The position numbers and the translations under genes were made by a program. A stretch of DNA of 64,000 nt from Stichopus chloronotus (lineage: Eukaryota; Echinodermata; Holothuroidea; Aspidochirotida; Stichopodidae), in the NCBI GenBank assembly GCA_021234535.1, contig CM037849.1, positions 15,578,274 through 15,642,273 of the forward strand, read 5' to 3'. This document shows positions 1 through 12,306 of the stretch, piece after piece. The stretch's first letter is position 1, and each line of letters opens with the position of its first letter. The notes beneath the pieces were generated by a model. It saw nothing but the letters and a program-made list of their open reading frames with translations, was not told the origin of the DNA and did no database searches.

Positions 1-1650
1 GGACGTCGCTGACAACATCAGAATCCTTTTTCTGATGAACCATCTACCTCTCTCTTTCTTGTCTGCCCCTTTTATATTTCTTTCCTCTGATTTGCTTGTT
101 TTGCAGGTGTTTTCGTCCTCTTTTGGTTTGTTTTTGCTTTATTGCTCGCGGCAAAATTCACAAAATCGATGCTTTTTTTTTTGTTTGTCTTTTGTTTTAG
201 TTTTAAGACCCATCAGGTAAAATTGATTGACAATAAGTTAAGCCATCCTTCTTTCAGAATTGACTGTATTTGACCTCAGAGCACGACGGTCAGTCAGTCG
301 GTGGGAATGATTGTCAGTTTGTATAAAATCAATTGCATCATAATTACACTTTGTGGCCGAATCTGTGCGATGGGAGTTCCGACAACACATTTATGCTGCA
401 AACCGGTGCAAATTGTGTTGATGGAATAATTGTGACTGGGACTTTGCTTCTGGGGGAGGGGGGGTTAATGAATGTAGAATTTAGCAGAGCTTAGAGGCCA
501 GACTATTAATAAAATGCAGTAATTGTGAAGTGTTTTGGCATTTTAAATCTCAGGTCGCTATATTTCCTTTTATAACTCTAAAAACAATGATAATCTCATA
601 ATCATACATGGCAGTCTCTGAAATCGTGTCAACAGCTATTCGCTTGTTTGCGACATCTGTCAAATATAGCTCTCAAAACGTGTCATCACGAAATGAGCCA
701 ATATCCCAGTTTTTTGACGATCGTTCAGAGCGATCGCATCGAGACTTAATGAAGCTGTCGCTAGGTCCTTTTCCCTTAGAGAATGCGGTAAAAGCTTTCA
801 TCTTTCTCCCTGAATGATTTTAATCAGATTCTAAGTAGCCCAATAAAGTGGTATGTGAATTATTTTCATAAAACAATCCCCACCTACTGTAGGTCTGGTC
901 AGAAGGTGCTCCATTTTATTGAAAAAAAGTCATCCAGCGAGTAGCGTGACTTTAATAAACATGAAACATACTGTAAGCAGAGGAGACCGTGTTAGGCCAC
1001 TGAATAATGGCAGTGCTGTACAATTAGAAACTTAGCAATGGGAGGATCTAAGTACTGTGGTTATAATTTTGTTCCCTAAATTTGAATTTTGGTTTCAACA
1101 ATGTAGGAAGCTTTGGACAGACATTAGTTCCTTGATAATCATGGTGCAGTATCTGTACGGTATGTGTTTTTCGGTAGTGTTTTCATTGATTTTTCAAAAC
1201 AGGAATCGGGTATATTTTTCTCACACTGGTGGGTTATGCTGTATCATTAACATTGCATTTCCACCGTACGGTTCGTCACATTTGCGGGGAGGGATCTGTG
1301 CATACTACACACAGCCATCTACATGTACCCATTAATAAGACACCACTCATATTCTTTGAAAAAGAAGAGAAAACACCATTTTAAACTATTTGCTACTTGT
1401 AATAGTAGGCGAAGTTCGACAATCTGACATAGTGTTTTCATACCTGTTGTTGTGTTGTTTTTCACTTTAAGAAGGAACCGGGTAGTAATTTTGGATCTGG
1501 TTTCGTAAAGCACTGTGTAGGTTCCTGGATACCCAGGTAAGGGTGAAAACAGTAGAAAAAAAATTCACGTTTTCCACTTGTCCGTATGCCGTGTTGTGTT
1601 CTCGCAGCTTGGCTCCATGATTTGCTGGTACATGTATAGTAACATGTTGG

Positions 1651-1731
1651 ACCCCCTCTCTCCCCTCTCTCCCCTCTCTCCCCTCTCTCCCCTCTCTCCC
1701 CTCTCTCCCCTCTCTCCCCTCTCTCCCCTCT
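1651..1731 (+). repeat. (CCCCTCTCT)n minisatellite
   Basis: About nine near-perfect 9-bp units of the type CCCCTCTCT lie in a row. The Pro-Leu-Ser open frame across it is a by-product of the 9-bp period. A pure homopyrimidine strand of this kind can form triplex structures (established for such tracts in general). Confidence 0.95.
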
Positions 1732-2522
1732 CCTTCTTTTGCAAACTTTTTACCTTTACTCTTAAAACTGTATTTTAACCTTGAGCATTACTTTTGTGAG
1801 GTTTTAAGTTAAGTCTTTCTTTTCTGCTGTGCTTAATGCTATGCACAGCGGCTCAATCGGTGGCAAATGTGACCAAACTTTTGCCAATGTGGTCCTGTGT
1901 CAACGTGCTGTCTGTCACTGACTCAGTGGCCACCCAGCAATGAATCCTAAGGTCAGATTCTGATTACTTTGCATTTACTTACAACTTATTTCGTCAAATA
2001 AAATCATTGAAAATATGTATGTTTCTGTGAAAATTTTCATCAGAAATAAAACCAAATTCACCACCACTGCAGATTGCATAGACTTACAAAGTAACTTACA
2101 TGATAATACAATTAAGGTCTAAGCATGGGACATTCAACGCACACAACTGACTGAAAGTTGTACAGTACTTACGTCGCTCAAAGTGAGCGAATTACTGTAC
2201 TTTTCAAATGGAAAAATTTCAGCTGTTGTTCACCAGCTTAGATCTGAGCTGAGCCAGCTGTCTATGCCCCTCTCCCAAGGACCGAATGTATAGAATGACT
2301 GACAGACTTAAAGTGACTGATATTGTGTGCAAGTTCATTGACCCATTTGTTGACCTTATTTCCTGCGATTTTTGACATACAGTGTAATCATAAGTTTGTA
2401 ATGCAAGTGGCAGGCATGCAGGCCTTATATTCATTTACATGCAAGGCGTGCCAGCTAGTATGTGTATTTATTTGTTGCGGATGCACCCATCGTGGGAATT
2501 CTCAATCCAACTTATGCCTTTT

Positions 2523-3896
2523 TTAGCTCATACCGCCCAGCTGGTGTGAGCTATGGTAATGGTGCGGCGTCACTCTATCTATCTGTTCACAATTGTTCAA
2601 AATGCTTCTCCGCCATCATGCTTTCATAGATTTGTCTGAAACTTGGACACAATGTTCCATACAGTAGGTGGTGGACCATTTGGGGTGTTCAGGAATTTTT
2701 GGTCCAAGGTCCCATGTGGGCCCTTTGGCCCATTTCATGAAATTCTACAAAATGCCGCTCCTCCTACAGATTATATTGTACAATGCTGATGGTTTGTCAC
2801 AATGATGCCCAGTTACTGGTCCCTTCAGGGTGATCAGGAATTGGTAGTCGAAGACCCCATGTGGGCCCAATGGCCCATTATGGGAAAGTCTGTTTGAAAT
2901 GTTGCTTCTCACACATGCATCCATGGATTTACATTTAACTTAAACACAATAATCCTTGGGTGGTAGTTCATGTGGGGTGTAAAAAAAAGTTTCATGCTTA
3001 GGTCCCATGTGGACCCTATGGTTCATTTTAGGAAATTCTACAAAGTTCTTCTCCTACATATTCTCTTGTGCAATGTTGATGGTTTGTCATAATGATACTT
3101 TGCTAATGGTTATCTCAAGGTGTTCATGAATTTGTAGTCTCTGGTTCCATGAGGACCGTATGGCCAATTTTATGGAATTCTGCAAATTGCTTCTCCTACT
3201 CCCATTAAAGTTCCCCTTTAAACTGTCATACACATCTCAAAAATCCCGATCGTGCATGAATGATAATTGAGTAATTGGACAGCCTCAGTTGGCGTGCTAA
3301 CTGAAACTCTGTATTGCCCTCAGGTATGTTGACCAGTCTATGGACTTAAAGGGGCACTTTGAATTGTTTCATGAACTTCAGTTAGTCTTCACAAATATAT
3401 CACTTTCGTGTCAAGTTGCTAGTGACTGATCAATGTTCAACTAACAGGGCCCCATTATGAGTCACATGTACAGTAAATGACCACTAATAAGTGAGTAGCT
3501 AACGATTTAAATTGGTTTTGGAAAACTCGTGACCATTCACTTTTCCACATTAGTACCAATTCATATACGCACAGCCAGTGCAAACCAATAAGAAAAATTA
3601 GTAAAAGTGGGCAGTTTTCATAATTATTGGATGTGAATAGTGATGCTGATTATAAGCATTGTTATTTGGTAGTACACGTTAAAATTTTAACTTTATCGAC
3701 AAAGATCAAACTTCTGCACTGGTGGAGCACCAGCTTATGAAAGTCTGAAAATTGTGCAGTCCTGCAGATTCTCTTGTACAACGCTGATGATTTGGTGTAA
3801 GATACTTAGTGGTACCTATGATTTGATGTGATGATACATAAATGGTACCTTCAGGATGTTGAGGTATGAGCCTCTGCACCAATGGTGCTCTAGTTT
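2523..3896 (+). repeat. Dispersed repeat with ~145-bp tandem units
   Basis: The block opens with a hairpin-prone AGCTCATACC...GTGTGAGCTAT end at about 2526. It then contains at least four diverged units of about 145 bp. The shared phrases recur: GTGTTCAGGAATTTT-like at 2685, 2829, 2977 and 3119, and GATGGTTTGTCA at about 2789 and 3079. The block ends with a short GCACCAATGGTGCTCTAGTT sequence near 3876-3895. A second, shorter copy lies at 29281-29695 with the same 3' end. Units are interrupted by an inverted-repeat segment from about 3203. Confidence 0.85.
3203..3362. repeat. Small inverted-repeat insertion inside the ~145-bp unit array
   Basis: AAAGTTCCCCTTTAAACTGT near 3205 is the approximate reverse complement of GACTTAAAGGGGCACTTTGAA near 3343. 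The pair encloses about 120 bp of unrelated sequence. The surrounding tandem-unit sequence does not resume until about 3755, so the full insertion may be longer than the part bounded by these arms. Confidence 0.5.
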
Positions 3897-4171
3897 TTTT
3901 ATGAGATTTTCCACATTAATGAGGTCAACTCAGTGATGTAAAGGTGCTTCCATACCATAATTTCTTCACAATAAAAAAAAAAAACCCTACTACTGTCTAT
4001 GTGTATCATTGCTAATGGCATACAGTATCATGTCATTTCCATGTACAGTATGTTCTGGTGACCAGAGATTTTTGCATTTGTACACCAATGCTTGGCTATG
4101 AAATAATTTATGCTGTGTATACTGCACAAGCTGCGTTCCTTAATTATGTTTCATTTTTTGTTTCTCTTTAG

Positions 4172-4203
4172 GAGCTTTTCCAGTACCAAGAAGACTCCAG
4201 CAA
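4172..4203 (+). CDS. PDE10A: PDE10 exon, GAF-A early strand (ELFQYQEDSS)
   Basis: A 32-nt exon follows a pyrimidine-rich acceptor (tttctctttag) and precedes a consensus donor (gtaagt). It reads ten codons, ELFQYQEDSS, plus two bases AA, which join the first T of the next exon to give Asn. It corresponds to the GAF-A segment of PDE10A just before the IxxGxxVxxYVA strand. Here the segment is strongly diverged from human. The assignment rests on splice signals, phase and position more than on identity. The preceding exon must end in phase 0; I could not find it convincingly in 1-4171. Confidence 0.72.
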
Positions 4204-4809
4204 GTAAGTATATTTGATCGATGGTTTTCATCTCTGAACATGTCTCACCATTTACCTGTCTCAGCCCAATAGCATCGAGTTAAATGTGAGAAACACGGTT
4301 AGGTTGGTTTTGGTAATAGTTGTGCCCACTCAGGCTTGGACAAGATTGAGCAAGAGAGCCAATGGTTACATATTAGACTGGCTGTCATCCTGTATATTAA
4401 ATGATTGCCAGCACTCTATGAGAAATATTTTTAAATATATCATAAGTTACCCAACAAATGCAATATGTATACCATGCATGCCTTGGATTCGTTGAATGTT
4501 TGAATGCCTCAATGCATTTAGGAGTGTTTAACGTGATATGTAACTAGATAAGGTATTTCAGAATCGCTTTTTGAAGCTGATGTGTAATTTCCTTACACCA
4601 CGATCTATGTTGTAACAGCAGCATGATATAAATTCTCCCCGCCTGCAAGCTAACTGGTGTACACAATACATAGATATCAAAAGTTTGCATGGTTAGTTCA
4701 TGTGTGGGTCTTATTTTTTGATCCCTTGCAGAAGGCAAAAGGAATTTATGGGTTGGTGATGTTGCGTGTATGTTTGCGTGTGTGTGTGTATGCGATGCTT
4801 TGCTCGTGA

Positions 4810-5895
4810 ACATGATATCTCAAGAAGGGTAAACAGGACTAATCTCATACTTTGTGTGTGGGTTTGTTGTATTAAGTAGATCATTCCTTTATTGTGGGGA
4901 GGTCAAAGGTCATTTGAGGTCACAAGAGGTCAAACTGTGAAAACCTTGTGAACACCATATCTCAAGACTGGTGATCTTGACTAATCTCATGCTTAATGTG
5001 TGGGCTTGTTTTATACTAAGTGGATAATTCCTAGTATTTTCAGTGGAAGTGAAAGGTCATTTGAGTTCACAAGAGGTCAAACTGGGTAAACCTTGTAAAC
5101 ACAATATTTCAAGAATTATGATCTTGACTAATGTTATTCTGACTTGTGTGGGTTTGTCATATTAGATGATCCAGTGAGTAGATGTGGAGGTCAAAGTTCA
5201 TTTGAGGTCATTAGTGATCAAACCGTGAAACCTTGTAAACACGGTATCTCAAGATGGGTGACTTTTACTAATTCCATTTGTGGTGTGTGAGTTGTTCATA
5301 GTAAGTGTATGGTGAGTTTGGTGTTTATTGTTTTTGATTTAGGTCAAAGGTCATTTGAGGTCACTAGACATAAAACTGTTGAAACCTCGTTGATATGTTG
5401 TCCATATTTGATAGATAAAACCTAAATGGCAAATGTCAAAGGTCATTCTGTGTCATCAAAGGTCAAACAGTACTAACCTTGGAAACTGCTTCTAAACACG
5501 GTTTATCAAGAATTTTTGTCCGTATGATAAAATTCTTGCATGTGGCTGCTCCAAGATCTGTATTGTTTGATGGAGGCCAAAGGTCATTTTAGGGCATCAG
5601 AGTTCATACTGTAAAGGCATTGTAAACACCATACCTCAAAAAGGGTAATGTGCAGTAGCCTTCAGTGATCTCACATTTGATATGTCGTCGGGCCATGTTC
5701 GGTTGATGATTTCTATTGATTTTGGTGAAGGTCAAATGATAAGGTGATTTTTATTGGTTCTGTTGAAGATCAAATGGTATTTGATTTCATTAGAGGTCAA
5801 ACTGTGAAAGCACTTAAAACTGCTTGCAAGTGCACATACTGCTCAAAGGTGCAAACATGGTATCTCAACAAGCGTGAGGTGTTTGAATTTCAAAA
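4810..5895 (+). repeat. ~143-bp tandem array rich in AGGTCA half-sites
   Basis: About seven diverged units share the phrases ATATCTCAAG, GGTCAAAGGTCATTTGAGGT and GAGGTCAAACTGTGAAA. Phase markers at about 4814, 4957, 5103 and 5244 give spacings of 143, 146 and 141 bp. Perfect AGGTCA-A-AGGTCA (DR1) occurs at 4900-4912 and 5341-5353, with near matches elsewhere in the array. The later units are more decayed. Confidence 0.85.
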
Positions 5896-8800
5896 TTTCT
5901 AAGTACAGGTTGTTATTTGTTCTTCATGAATATTGGCAAGGAATCACAGTCTCCTTTGACGCTCTGGTTGCAATATGCCGCACTCTTTTAGCCGCAAAGT
6001 CACTGTGTCATTAAGGATACCAGTAAATGGATTGAAAATTTGTCCAGTACATGTTGGTATGTCGACATCAGACTCAACCGGGACTTGCCACACTGTCTCT
6101 CTTCAGTCTGACGGTCGAAAAGCTTTGCAAAAGCCCATTCAGATCTCAAATTTCACAGACAATATTGCTTTCAAGGTAAAAAATTGCAGGTACTTTAGAG
6201 GGAGTGACTTTTCATATTTAAAAGAGATACAACAGTTCTTGAATATTGTGACCTGTTTAACAGTGCTATCTTTTTTCAAACATCTTTGTTCATATCTCAT
6301 GCCGTAATTGCACCCGAAAGAATTTGAGCGAGCTGACGTCATTGTCTTAAGATGATTAACTCTAGCAGTCCAGCCTTTTGGGTTACGACTGAGAACCAGT
6401 GTGTGATTTTGTCATTTTTTGCCTTTAAAAGGATAATGTATGTCATTTTACAAGAAAATTGGAAAAAAAAAACCAACAAAAAAAACAGTAAGTTCTCTGA
6501 TTAAAACTGCAATAATTTTTTACAGCATGTGGGATGATGTATTACATGTTTATATACAAAGAAAACTGAAAATAAAGAAAAAAGCAAAAAAGAAAAAAAA
6601 AACAAAAAAGAAAAAAAACTCTGTTGGTGGAAACTCTGCTTGTAAACACATCTATGTGCAAGGTTTGTTGAAATACCGGCTGTATACTGTGTCATTTACG
6701 GGAAAGCTGAAAGCAAAAAAATCCCCAAACTACAGATAGACGATTTTGTATTACTGTAGCTGTGTAAGTCAGCTGATAAAAGGTTTAATATGTAGCATGG
6801 TAATTTATGGCCTATGAGATTTTATATATATGTAATCCCTTCCACATGTTTGTCTTTCACCTCAGTAAGATATACTATATTTATAGTTGGTAATGGGAGC
6901 AGAGTCTCTCTGCCAGCTTGCTTAATAATGTGATTGTTGGGTAAATTATTTATTGCGGTCAACTTTTTATTGGCTTGGTCATTACAATTATTGACTCTCT
7001 TTTGACAGCGTTGTCCTGTAATAATTAAAGTTAGATGATATTTATCACTGTCATAATTGGGATTGTCAAATAAAACCTGTCGTACGGCGTCAGGGTTTGT
7101 GTAGACGTACAGGTGGGCATTTGTTTCCAAGCAAAGTTAGTTTAGGAAGATGCAGTACAGTATATACTGCAAATATGTCCACATTCATTTTCAGCTTATT
7201 TTCCATGTCACTCTGAATGAAGATATTCAAATAACAGCCAATATGAAAGCATAGGATTCATTGTAATTCAAACAAGGGCATCTTAACTGTTTAATAGGAA
7301 AATTCATGTATCGAAGAAAAAAAGCTAAGAAAGGCTGAAAAATATGAAAGAAAAGACTTGTAATTTGTCCCAGCCCTAAGACTTGGATGGTGTATTGTCT
7401 ACTATACACTACAACATCAAACATCAGATGTGTATACAATGACTAGTTTCAATGATAATCATAACCTTTAAGTATGTTCATGCTAGTGTTTGCAACAGGT
7501 ATTGGGTATCGAAACCCGGGTACCGGACTGACAAGGCCTGGACCCAGTTCTGACATTGCTACTGGAATCAACATTTCACCAATGCACATTGCATATATGA
7601 CACATGAGAAACCAAAAAAAAGTATTTTAAAAAAATTTTAAAACTGAGACACCTCATTGCCATGCCCAGACCTAACATGCATGGTGTTACATAAATATGT
7701 AAAGCAACCTGCAATGACCTTGCAGCATAATGGAAGCGCTGAATGAGCTGCCATGTTTTTGGCATGGGTCAAAGGTCATAAGAGACAACAGTTTATGCTT
7801 TTGTATACTGTGCATGTCTTGAAGTACAGTACTTTAAAGAAACACATGTCCCTCAATTTAATGTTTGAAATTCATCTACATTAGTACTTCAAATGAAATG
7901 CAAGAAATATACTCTTTTCAGACAACAAGTAATTGAGTCCCCAGAAAATTTTCAAGTGGTTACACCTTGATTTGATGCAGGGACCTAGAGATTGCAAGGC
8001 AGACACTCCATATCCATCAAACTAACCTTCCACTTCTCCACAAGAAGGCGTGGCCTTGTAGTTTGATAGTTGGTGTCAGCATTGTATTACAAACAGCACG
8101 CTATATTAAATACAATCGCGTGAAATAAGGGTTTCAATACAAATTGCTGCTTTAATGTTTGATATTTCTACCAATTGCCACCTAAAACTTTGAAATCAGA
8201 AGTATAAAAGTCTGTGTTACTGTATGTATCATTATAGTTCACTGCACTTTGGCTGTTGTGCAAACCGTATTCGTATGTCACGCATAACCACAACTGATAA
8301 GTTGATCACAAGTGAATGCACGATTTCAAATTAAGGTACACAACTACTGCGCTGTATTTACACAGCAGTAATTACTACCTAGTTGTGACATTCAATGTTG
8401 GCATATTCACTAGTACTACCATAATGTGACTGAAAGCAGTGTGTCTGCAGCCATGCCTCCAACTGGCCTGAACATGGAATGTGGTTTGGTCAAAGGTTAT
8501 CAATGTTTACTTGGATTCTGCGGGTAGACATTGATGGCCTTTAACCAAAAGACATTCTAGCTGAAAGCTAAGGTGAAGCATAAAAGACATACTCATGAAT
8601 ATTATCTAGCTAGCATCAACATTAGAAAAATTAAGAACTTAACATTTTTTTTTCTCTCTACTGGGGTGCTCTCTGTAACAAAATTTGTCATTGGCAGCTC
8701 ATTTTTTAACTACAAAATCTGTTATTGAAACAGATGCTCCTACTGCATTTGGAGACAGCAAGTGCAAAAAGTTATGTAAAATGTATGTAACAAGTGCGTG

Positions 8801-9052
8801 TCCTCATTTAAGATATAGTTTAAGAGAATTGTGACCTTAATTTCCATAATAGTACAACATAACTCTACCATGTACCCAATCTAATAAATCAGTGGTCTTA
8901 AATTTCAAGGCTAAAGCCTTATTCATTGAAAACCGCAAAAGTTGGTAAATTTCACGTCTAAATATAGAACACAACACACGCAAATAGTGATGTCACTTTC
9001 CATGTAATTTTAGGTTTTAGACAGAAGGAGAGTGCAATTTTTACTCACCTGT

Positions 9053-9146
9053 GGAAATACCCCGGTGAACGAAAAATACAGCTCGATCTTTAACAATTTC
9101 ACGCGCTTCGAAGGGGGTGGAATATGGGACAGTTTTGCGCCAACTT
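9053..9146 (-). other. Exon-like open segment on the minus strand, unrecognised
   Basis: Read on the minus strand, an open frame with locally higher GC encodes WRKTVPYSTPFEAREIVKD and then RAVFFVHRGISTG. It stops at a consensus donor (ccacag/gtgagt). It resembles the 3' end of a coding exon, but I recognise no family, and no partner exon was found nearby. It is opposite in direction to the PDE10 gene. Options are an exon of a nested antisense gene, a transposon or processed fragment, or chance. Confidence 0.2.
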
Positions 9147-10584
9147 AAATTACTTAAATTTAACTTACAGGGTGTGAAAAATGTGATATTCATGTTCAGC
9201 ACACATTTCTCTTTGCAATGATACTCAATTTTAGACATGTTTAGAATCAGTGAATATCGGATTCAACCAAGCTGTTCAATTTCAAAGAACAAGGAAGACC
9301 TCTTGCAATAATTTGCCGCCATTACAGGGCATTTTTGTTAATATTGATGCAACTGGAAATCTTTCTTGACCAGACTGAGATTTTTCCAACAGCATTGGTA
9401 TCTTGCATTAGGAAGAAAATGTTGCCATGGGGGTTTGGAATATGCCTTCCGTGAAAATTTTTTTCTCTTTCCTGTAAGGACCCCTTCGCTTGTCATTGAG
9501 CTATTCCTGTAGAGGGCCGTGCTCCTGAACATTGAGGATAGTGTCTGTTACCTGCTTGGAGTATATATCCCTTTCATAAGACGCACACTCTCCAGGGCTT
9601 CAGTATCTATGGTCTAATGCTTTGAACATGTACGGATATAAATATTAATAACATGCCATAGATATAGAGTGGGTTGTTTGAAAGATGTACAAGGCATTCA
9701 GAGGGGATCCTCCAGAAAATGGAAGAGGGACCTCACAGCCGTGTGTGTGGCCCTTGAAAGCACAGCTAGATCACCAAAACAGTATCCCACAGCCGCTGTA
9801 GCATTTTATTTAAATATGACTGCTGCACCAGTGCAATTCCAACAACTACTTCATTAGATTCAGATTTGATGTTGATTCTTTTTGCTAATATTTCATCTCT
9901 TTTTTCTTTGAAATTCAAGATAAAACTTGAACATTCACATTTGTTTATGTCATTATCAATTAATTTCGCTCTGAGGGTAGAGGTGTGATCTGTTGCTATG
10001 GATATGATATCTAGTGACCTCATCAGGACATGACAGTCACACCATGCAGGCTAGGTATCTATTACGATGCCTTTTTTCATTACTTCGGTCATTAATGATG
10101 TATTTCATCAACATCAACTTTTACTTGTTTGGAAATTGCCTCACCCCTCAAAACACCGACATGTGATAAATCGCAACAGTGCAGATACAGGATAGCACAG
10201 GTAGAGAGACGCTCGAATGAATGATGTTCATATCGCAAAGAAACCCGTGGCTGAAAATTGTCCTATTGATAGATTAAATGCCCTTGTGTACAGTGCGTGC
10301 TGATTAACATTGGCTGACAATGGACTATTAATTCTTAGTTCAAGCATGAAGTTGAGTCACTGCAGCAGAGTTGTATAATAATAAATTTATGCGTTGGTTT
10401 GCTGCATGTGTACATGGAGAGAATGATGTTACGCCTTACAAGCATGCACCAATTAGTGCCAAATGGCGTACGCGCATTAATTTGATAGTTTTTGCTGTAA
10501 TCGTCACACAAATGTTTGCTTGTAAACACTAACTTTTCAACTTGTTTCACCTTTTTTTTTTTTTCATACTGTCACATTTTTCAG

Positions 10585-10684
10585 TGAAGATCCAGAAAAG
10601 ACTTGGAAGATTGGCAAAGGTGGAACGGTTGCTGGACATGTCGCTCACACCCTGCACACCATAGTAACCACAGATATTAAAGCA
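10585..10684 (+). CDS. PDE10A: PDE10 exon, GAF-A core
   Basis: The 100-nt exon is bounded by tttttcag and gtaaga. It begins with one base completing an Asn codon, then encodes 33 residues ending in TTDIKA at phase 0. The stretch GKGGTVAGHVAHTLHTI matches the GAF motif that in PDE10A reads roughly ITQGTTVSAYVAKSRKTL, the glycine-rich turn and helix of GAF-A. TTDIKA takes the place of the VEDILG strand. An earlier GT at the codon after HTI is possible, but only the later donor keeps both the conserved residues and the phase of the next exon. Confidence 0.88.
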
Positions 10685-12215
10685 GTAAGACCGTTGATTT
10701 AACCATAATTCTGTCATCCGCTCCTGCCTCTTGTTTTTGTGCATCTTGATTGTGTCATCGTCTCTTCTCTTTCTGGACCGTCCCACATCCCTTGTCCCAT
10801 TCTGTCCCCATCTTACTCTGTATGTCACTTGTGGCGATTTTTTTCTTCTTTGGCCTTTTTTTTTGGCATTTTATGGCCTCATTGTTTGTCAACTTGCTAT
10901 CATTTCAGTATTATCTTCTTAAAAGAAATGCTTGTTAGACTGATTTTACCTTCTGTTTGTCATATTCAAGATCACCAAATTTTGAAGAAACTTTAGAACA
11001 CTAAGTTGCTTTCATATGTTTATGTTTTTTTTGCTTTACTCCCTTGCTTTGCATAAATCAACCTTGCAGTTCTTTTGTTTCATCATTCTTGTAATGAGAA
11101 ATGGATACTTACATGTTGTCTTTTGAAATACTTTCATCTTCCTTAATGTCACTATCTGGAATGCTGGACCTTTCTGGCGCGGTGATTGTTGTCTCTTTGA
11201 GAAGAACAGAAAGAATCCCCAAAATTGTATGCTTTTGTCATCATTTCAGCTAAGTGAGAACTTTCGCCATGCCTTAGTTTGTCCGTATCAAGTCATCTTG
11301 TTTAACTCTTTGGTGGGCTATCCAATCTTGCCATTTTTTTCTGTCAGTGGATCTCTTCAGTTGCTTCTGATGCCTGTCCTAATACACAGGCATGATATCA
11401 GCGGCTTATTATTATGCACTCACGCAGTTGAGTCACTGATCTATTTGACTTTGCCCCCACACTTACCTGACCTGTTTCGAAGGTTGTGTGAAATTCATCT
11501 AGGGAAAGAGCTGATTTCATTCAGAAGTCGCATAGGGAAACCCTGAATGAAAGTTCCATGAGAGAACTGTGTTCATATCTGTTATTGTTTTTGAGATAGG
11601 GTTTTTCAAAGTTTGATGAAAATGCAAAACAGACGATGTGGAGTGTTGCGCAGTGTCAGTATTTATTTTGTTTAATAGGCTCATACATATTGCTTCTGCA
11701 TTACTTAATTGCTGGGTTTCAAATAAACAACTGATACTGATATTTTTTGCAGAATAAAATGTATGTGTCCAAAATGAAAGCCTTTGGACTTAATATTGCC
11801 CTTCAAATAAAGGTTAAGTATTTAAGTAAATGATTACTGTACATAAGGCATATCACAGCAGTCCATCTCTTGATGTCACAAATTTGCATACATAGCCAAT
11901 GTTTATTCATTATGCAGTTTGCACGAATTTGCCTGTGTCATTGTCTATTATGTGATGGATTTTGATGGAATATGTGGCTGTTTTCAACACTTCCAATGAT
12001 TAATAGTTGTTACTAGTAGATTAATAGATTAAAGTTTGTTTGAGTATATGTATTCTACTTACTGGCTATATACAGAGCAACGGCTGCTTCTTACCTTTTT
12101 GTGCAGTATGTTTCAGTATATACTATAAATATGATATACTATATATCACGTAGATTATCCAATTTCCTAGAAGTATTTTCCATTTGACCTACATGCATGT
12201 GAATTCCCTCGACAG
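10685..12215 (+). other. Intron between PDE10 exons at 10585 and 12216
   Basis: A 1.5-kb intron with donor gtaaga and acceptor cgacag. It is T-rich near its start. No additional exon or element was recognised. Confidence 0.8.
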
Positions 12216-12306
12216 GAAGCCCATCCTGACGGCATCTGCGAGACCACGAACGGCATATACTCAGTCCTCTCATTGCCAGTGTTTGATGTCGTGGAGGATT
12301 TGTCAG
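12216..12306 (+). CDS. PDE10A: PDE10 exon, GAF-A (SVLSLPV strand)
   Basis: The exon has 30 codons plus one base. It starts after cgacag and ends before gtaaat. It encodes EAHPDGICETTNGIYSVLSL, then PVFDVVEDLS, then the first base of Gly. This aligns with the PDE10A region ending in IQSVLCLPIVTAIGDLIG, including the hallmark S-V-L-x-L-P beta strand of GAF domains. It is joined in phase 0 to the previous exon and in phase 1 to the next accepted exon, 23 kb downstream. The Cys of SVLCLPI is Ser here. Confidence 0.9.

Larger units (their letters stand above)
1..4171. other. Upstream intron / 5' non-coding region
   Basis: I see no convincing PDE10 exon here. The earlier GAF-A and N-terminal exons are probably upstream of the window. 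The interval holds a CT minisatellite (1651-1731), a tandem ~145-bp repeat block (2523-3896) and otherwise unique AT-rich sequence. Confidence 0.6.
4204..10584 (+). other. Intron between PDE10 exons at 4172 and 10585
   Basis: This 6.4-kb intron has a gtaagt donor and a tttttcag acceptor. It contains the AGGTCA-rich tandem array (4810-5895), A-rich runs around 6440-6620, and the unexplained minus-strand open segment near 9053-9146. The rest is AT-rich without features I can support. Confidence 0.8.

Noticed and set aside
1500..1540. Possible upstream PDE10 exon ending at cccag/gtaagg
   Set aside because: Ends in phase 2, whereas the 4172 exon needs phase 0, and the peptide has no GAF similarity.
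1578..1778. Pro-Leu-Ser repeat protein
   Set aside because: Produced by the 9-bp CCCCTCTCT repeat.
10662..10684. Earlier donor GTAACC after the HTI codon in the 10585 exon
   Set aside because: The later gtaaga donor gives phase 0 into the 12216 exon and keeps the residues that align with the VEDILG strand.
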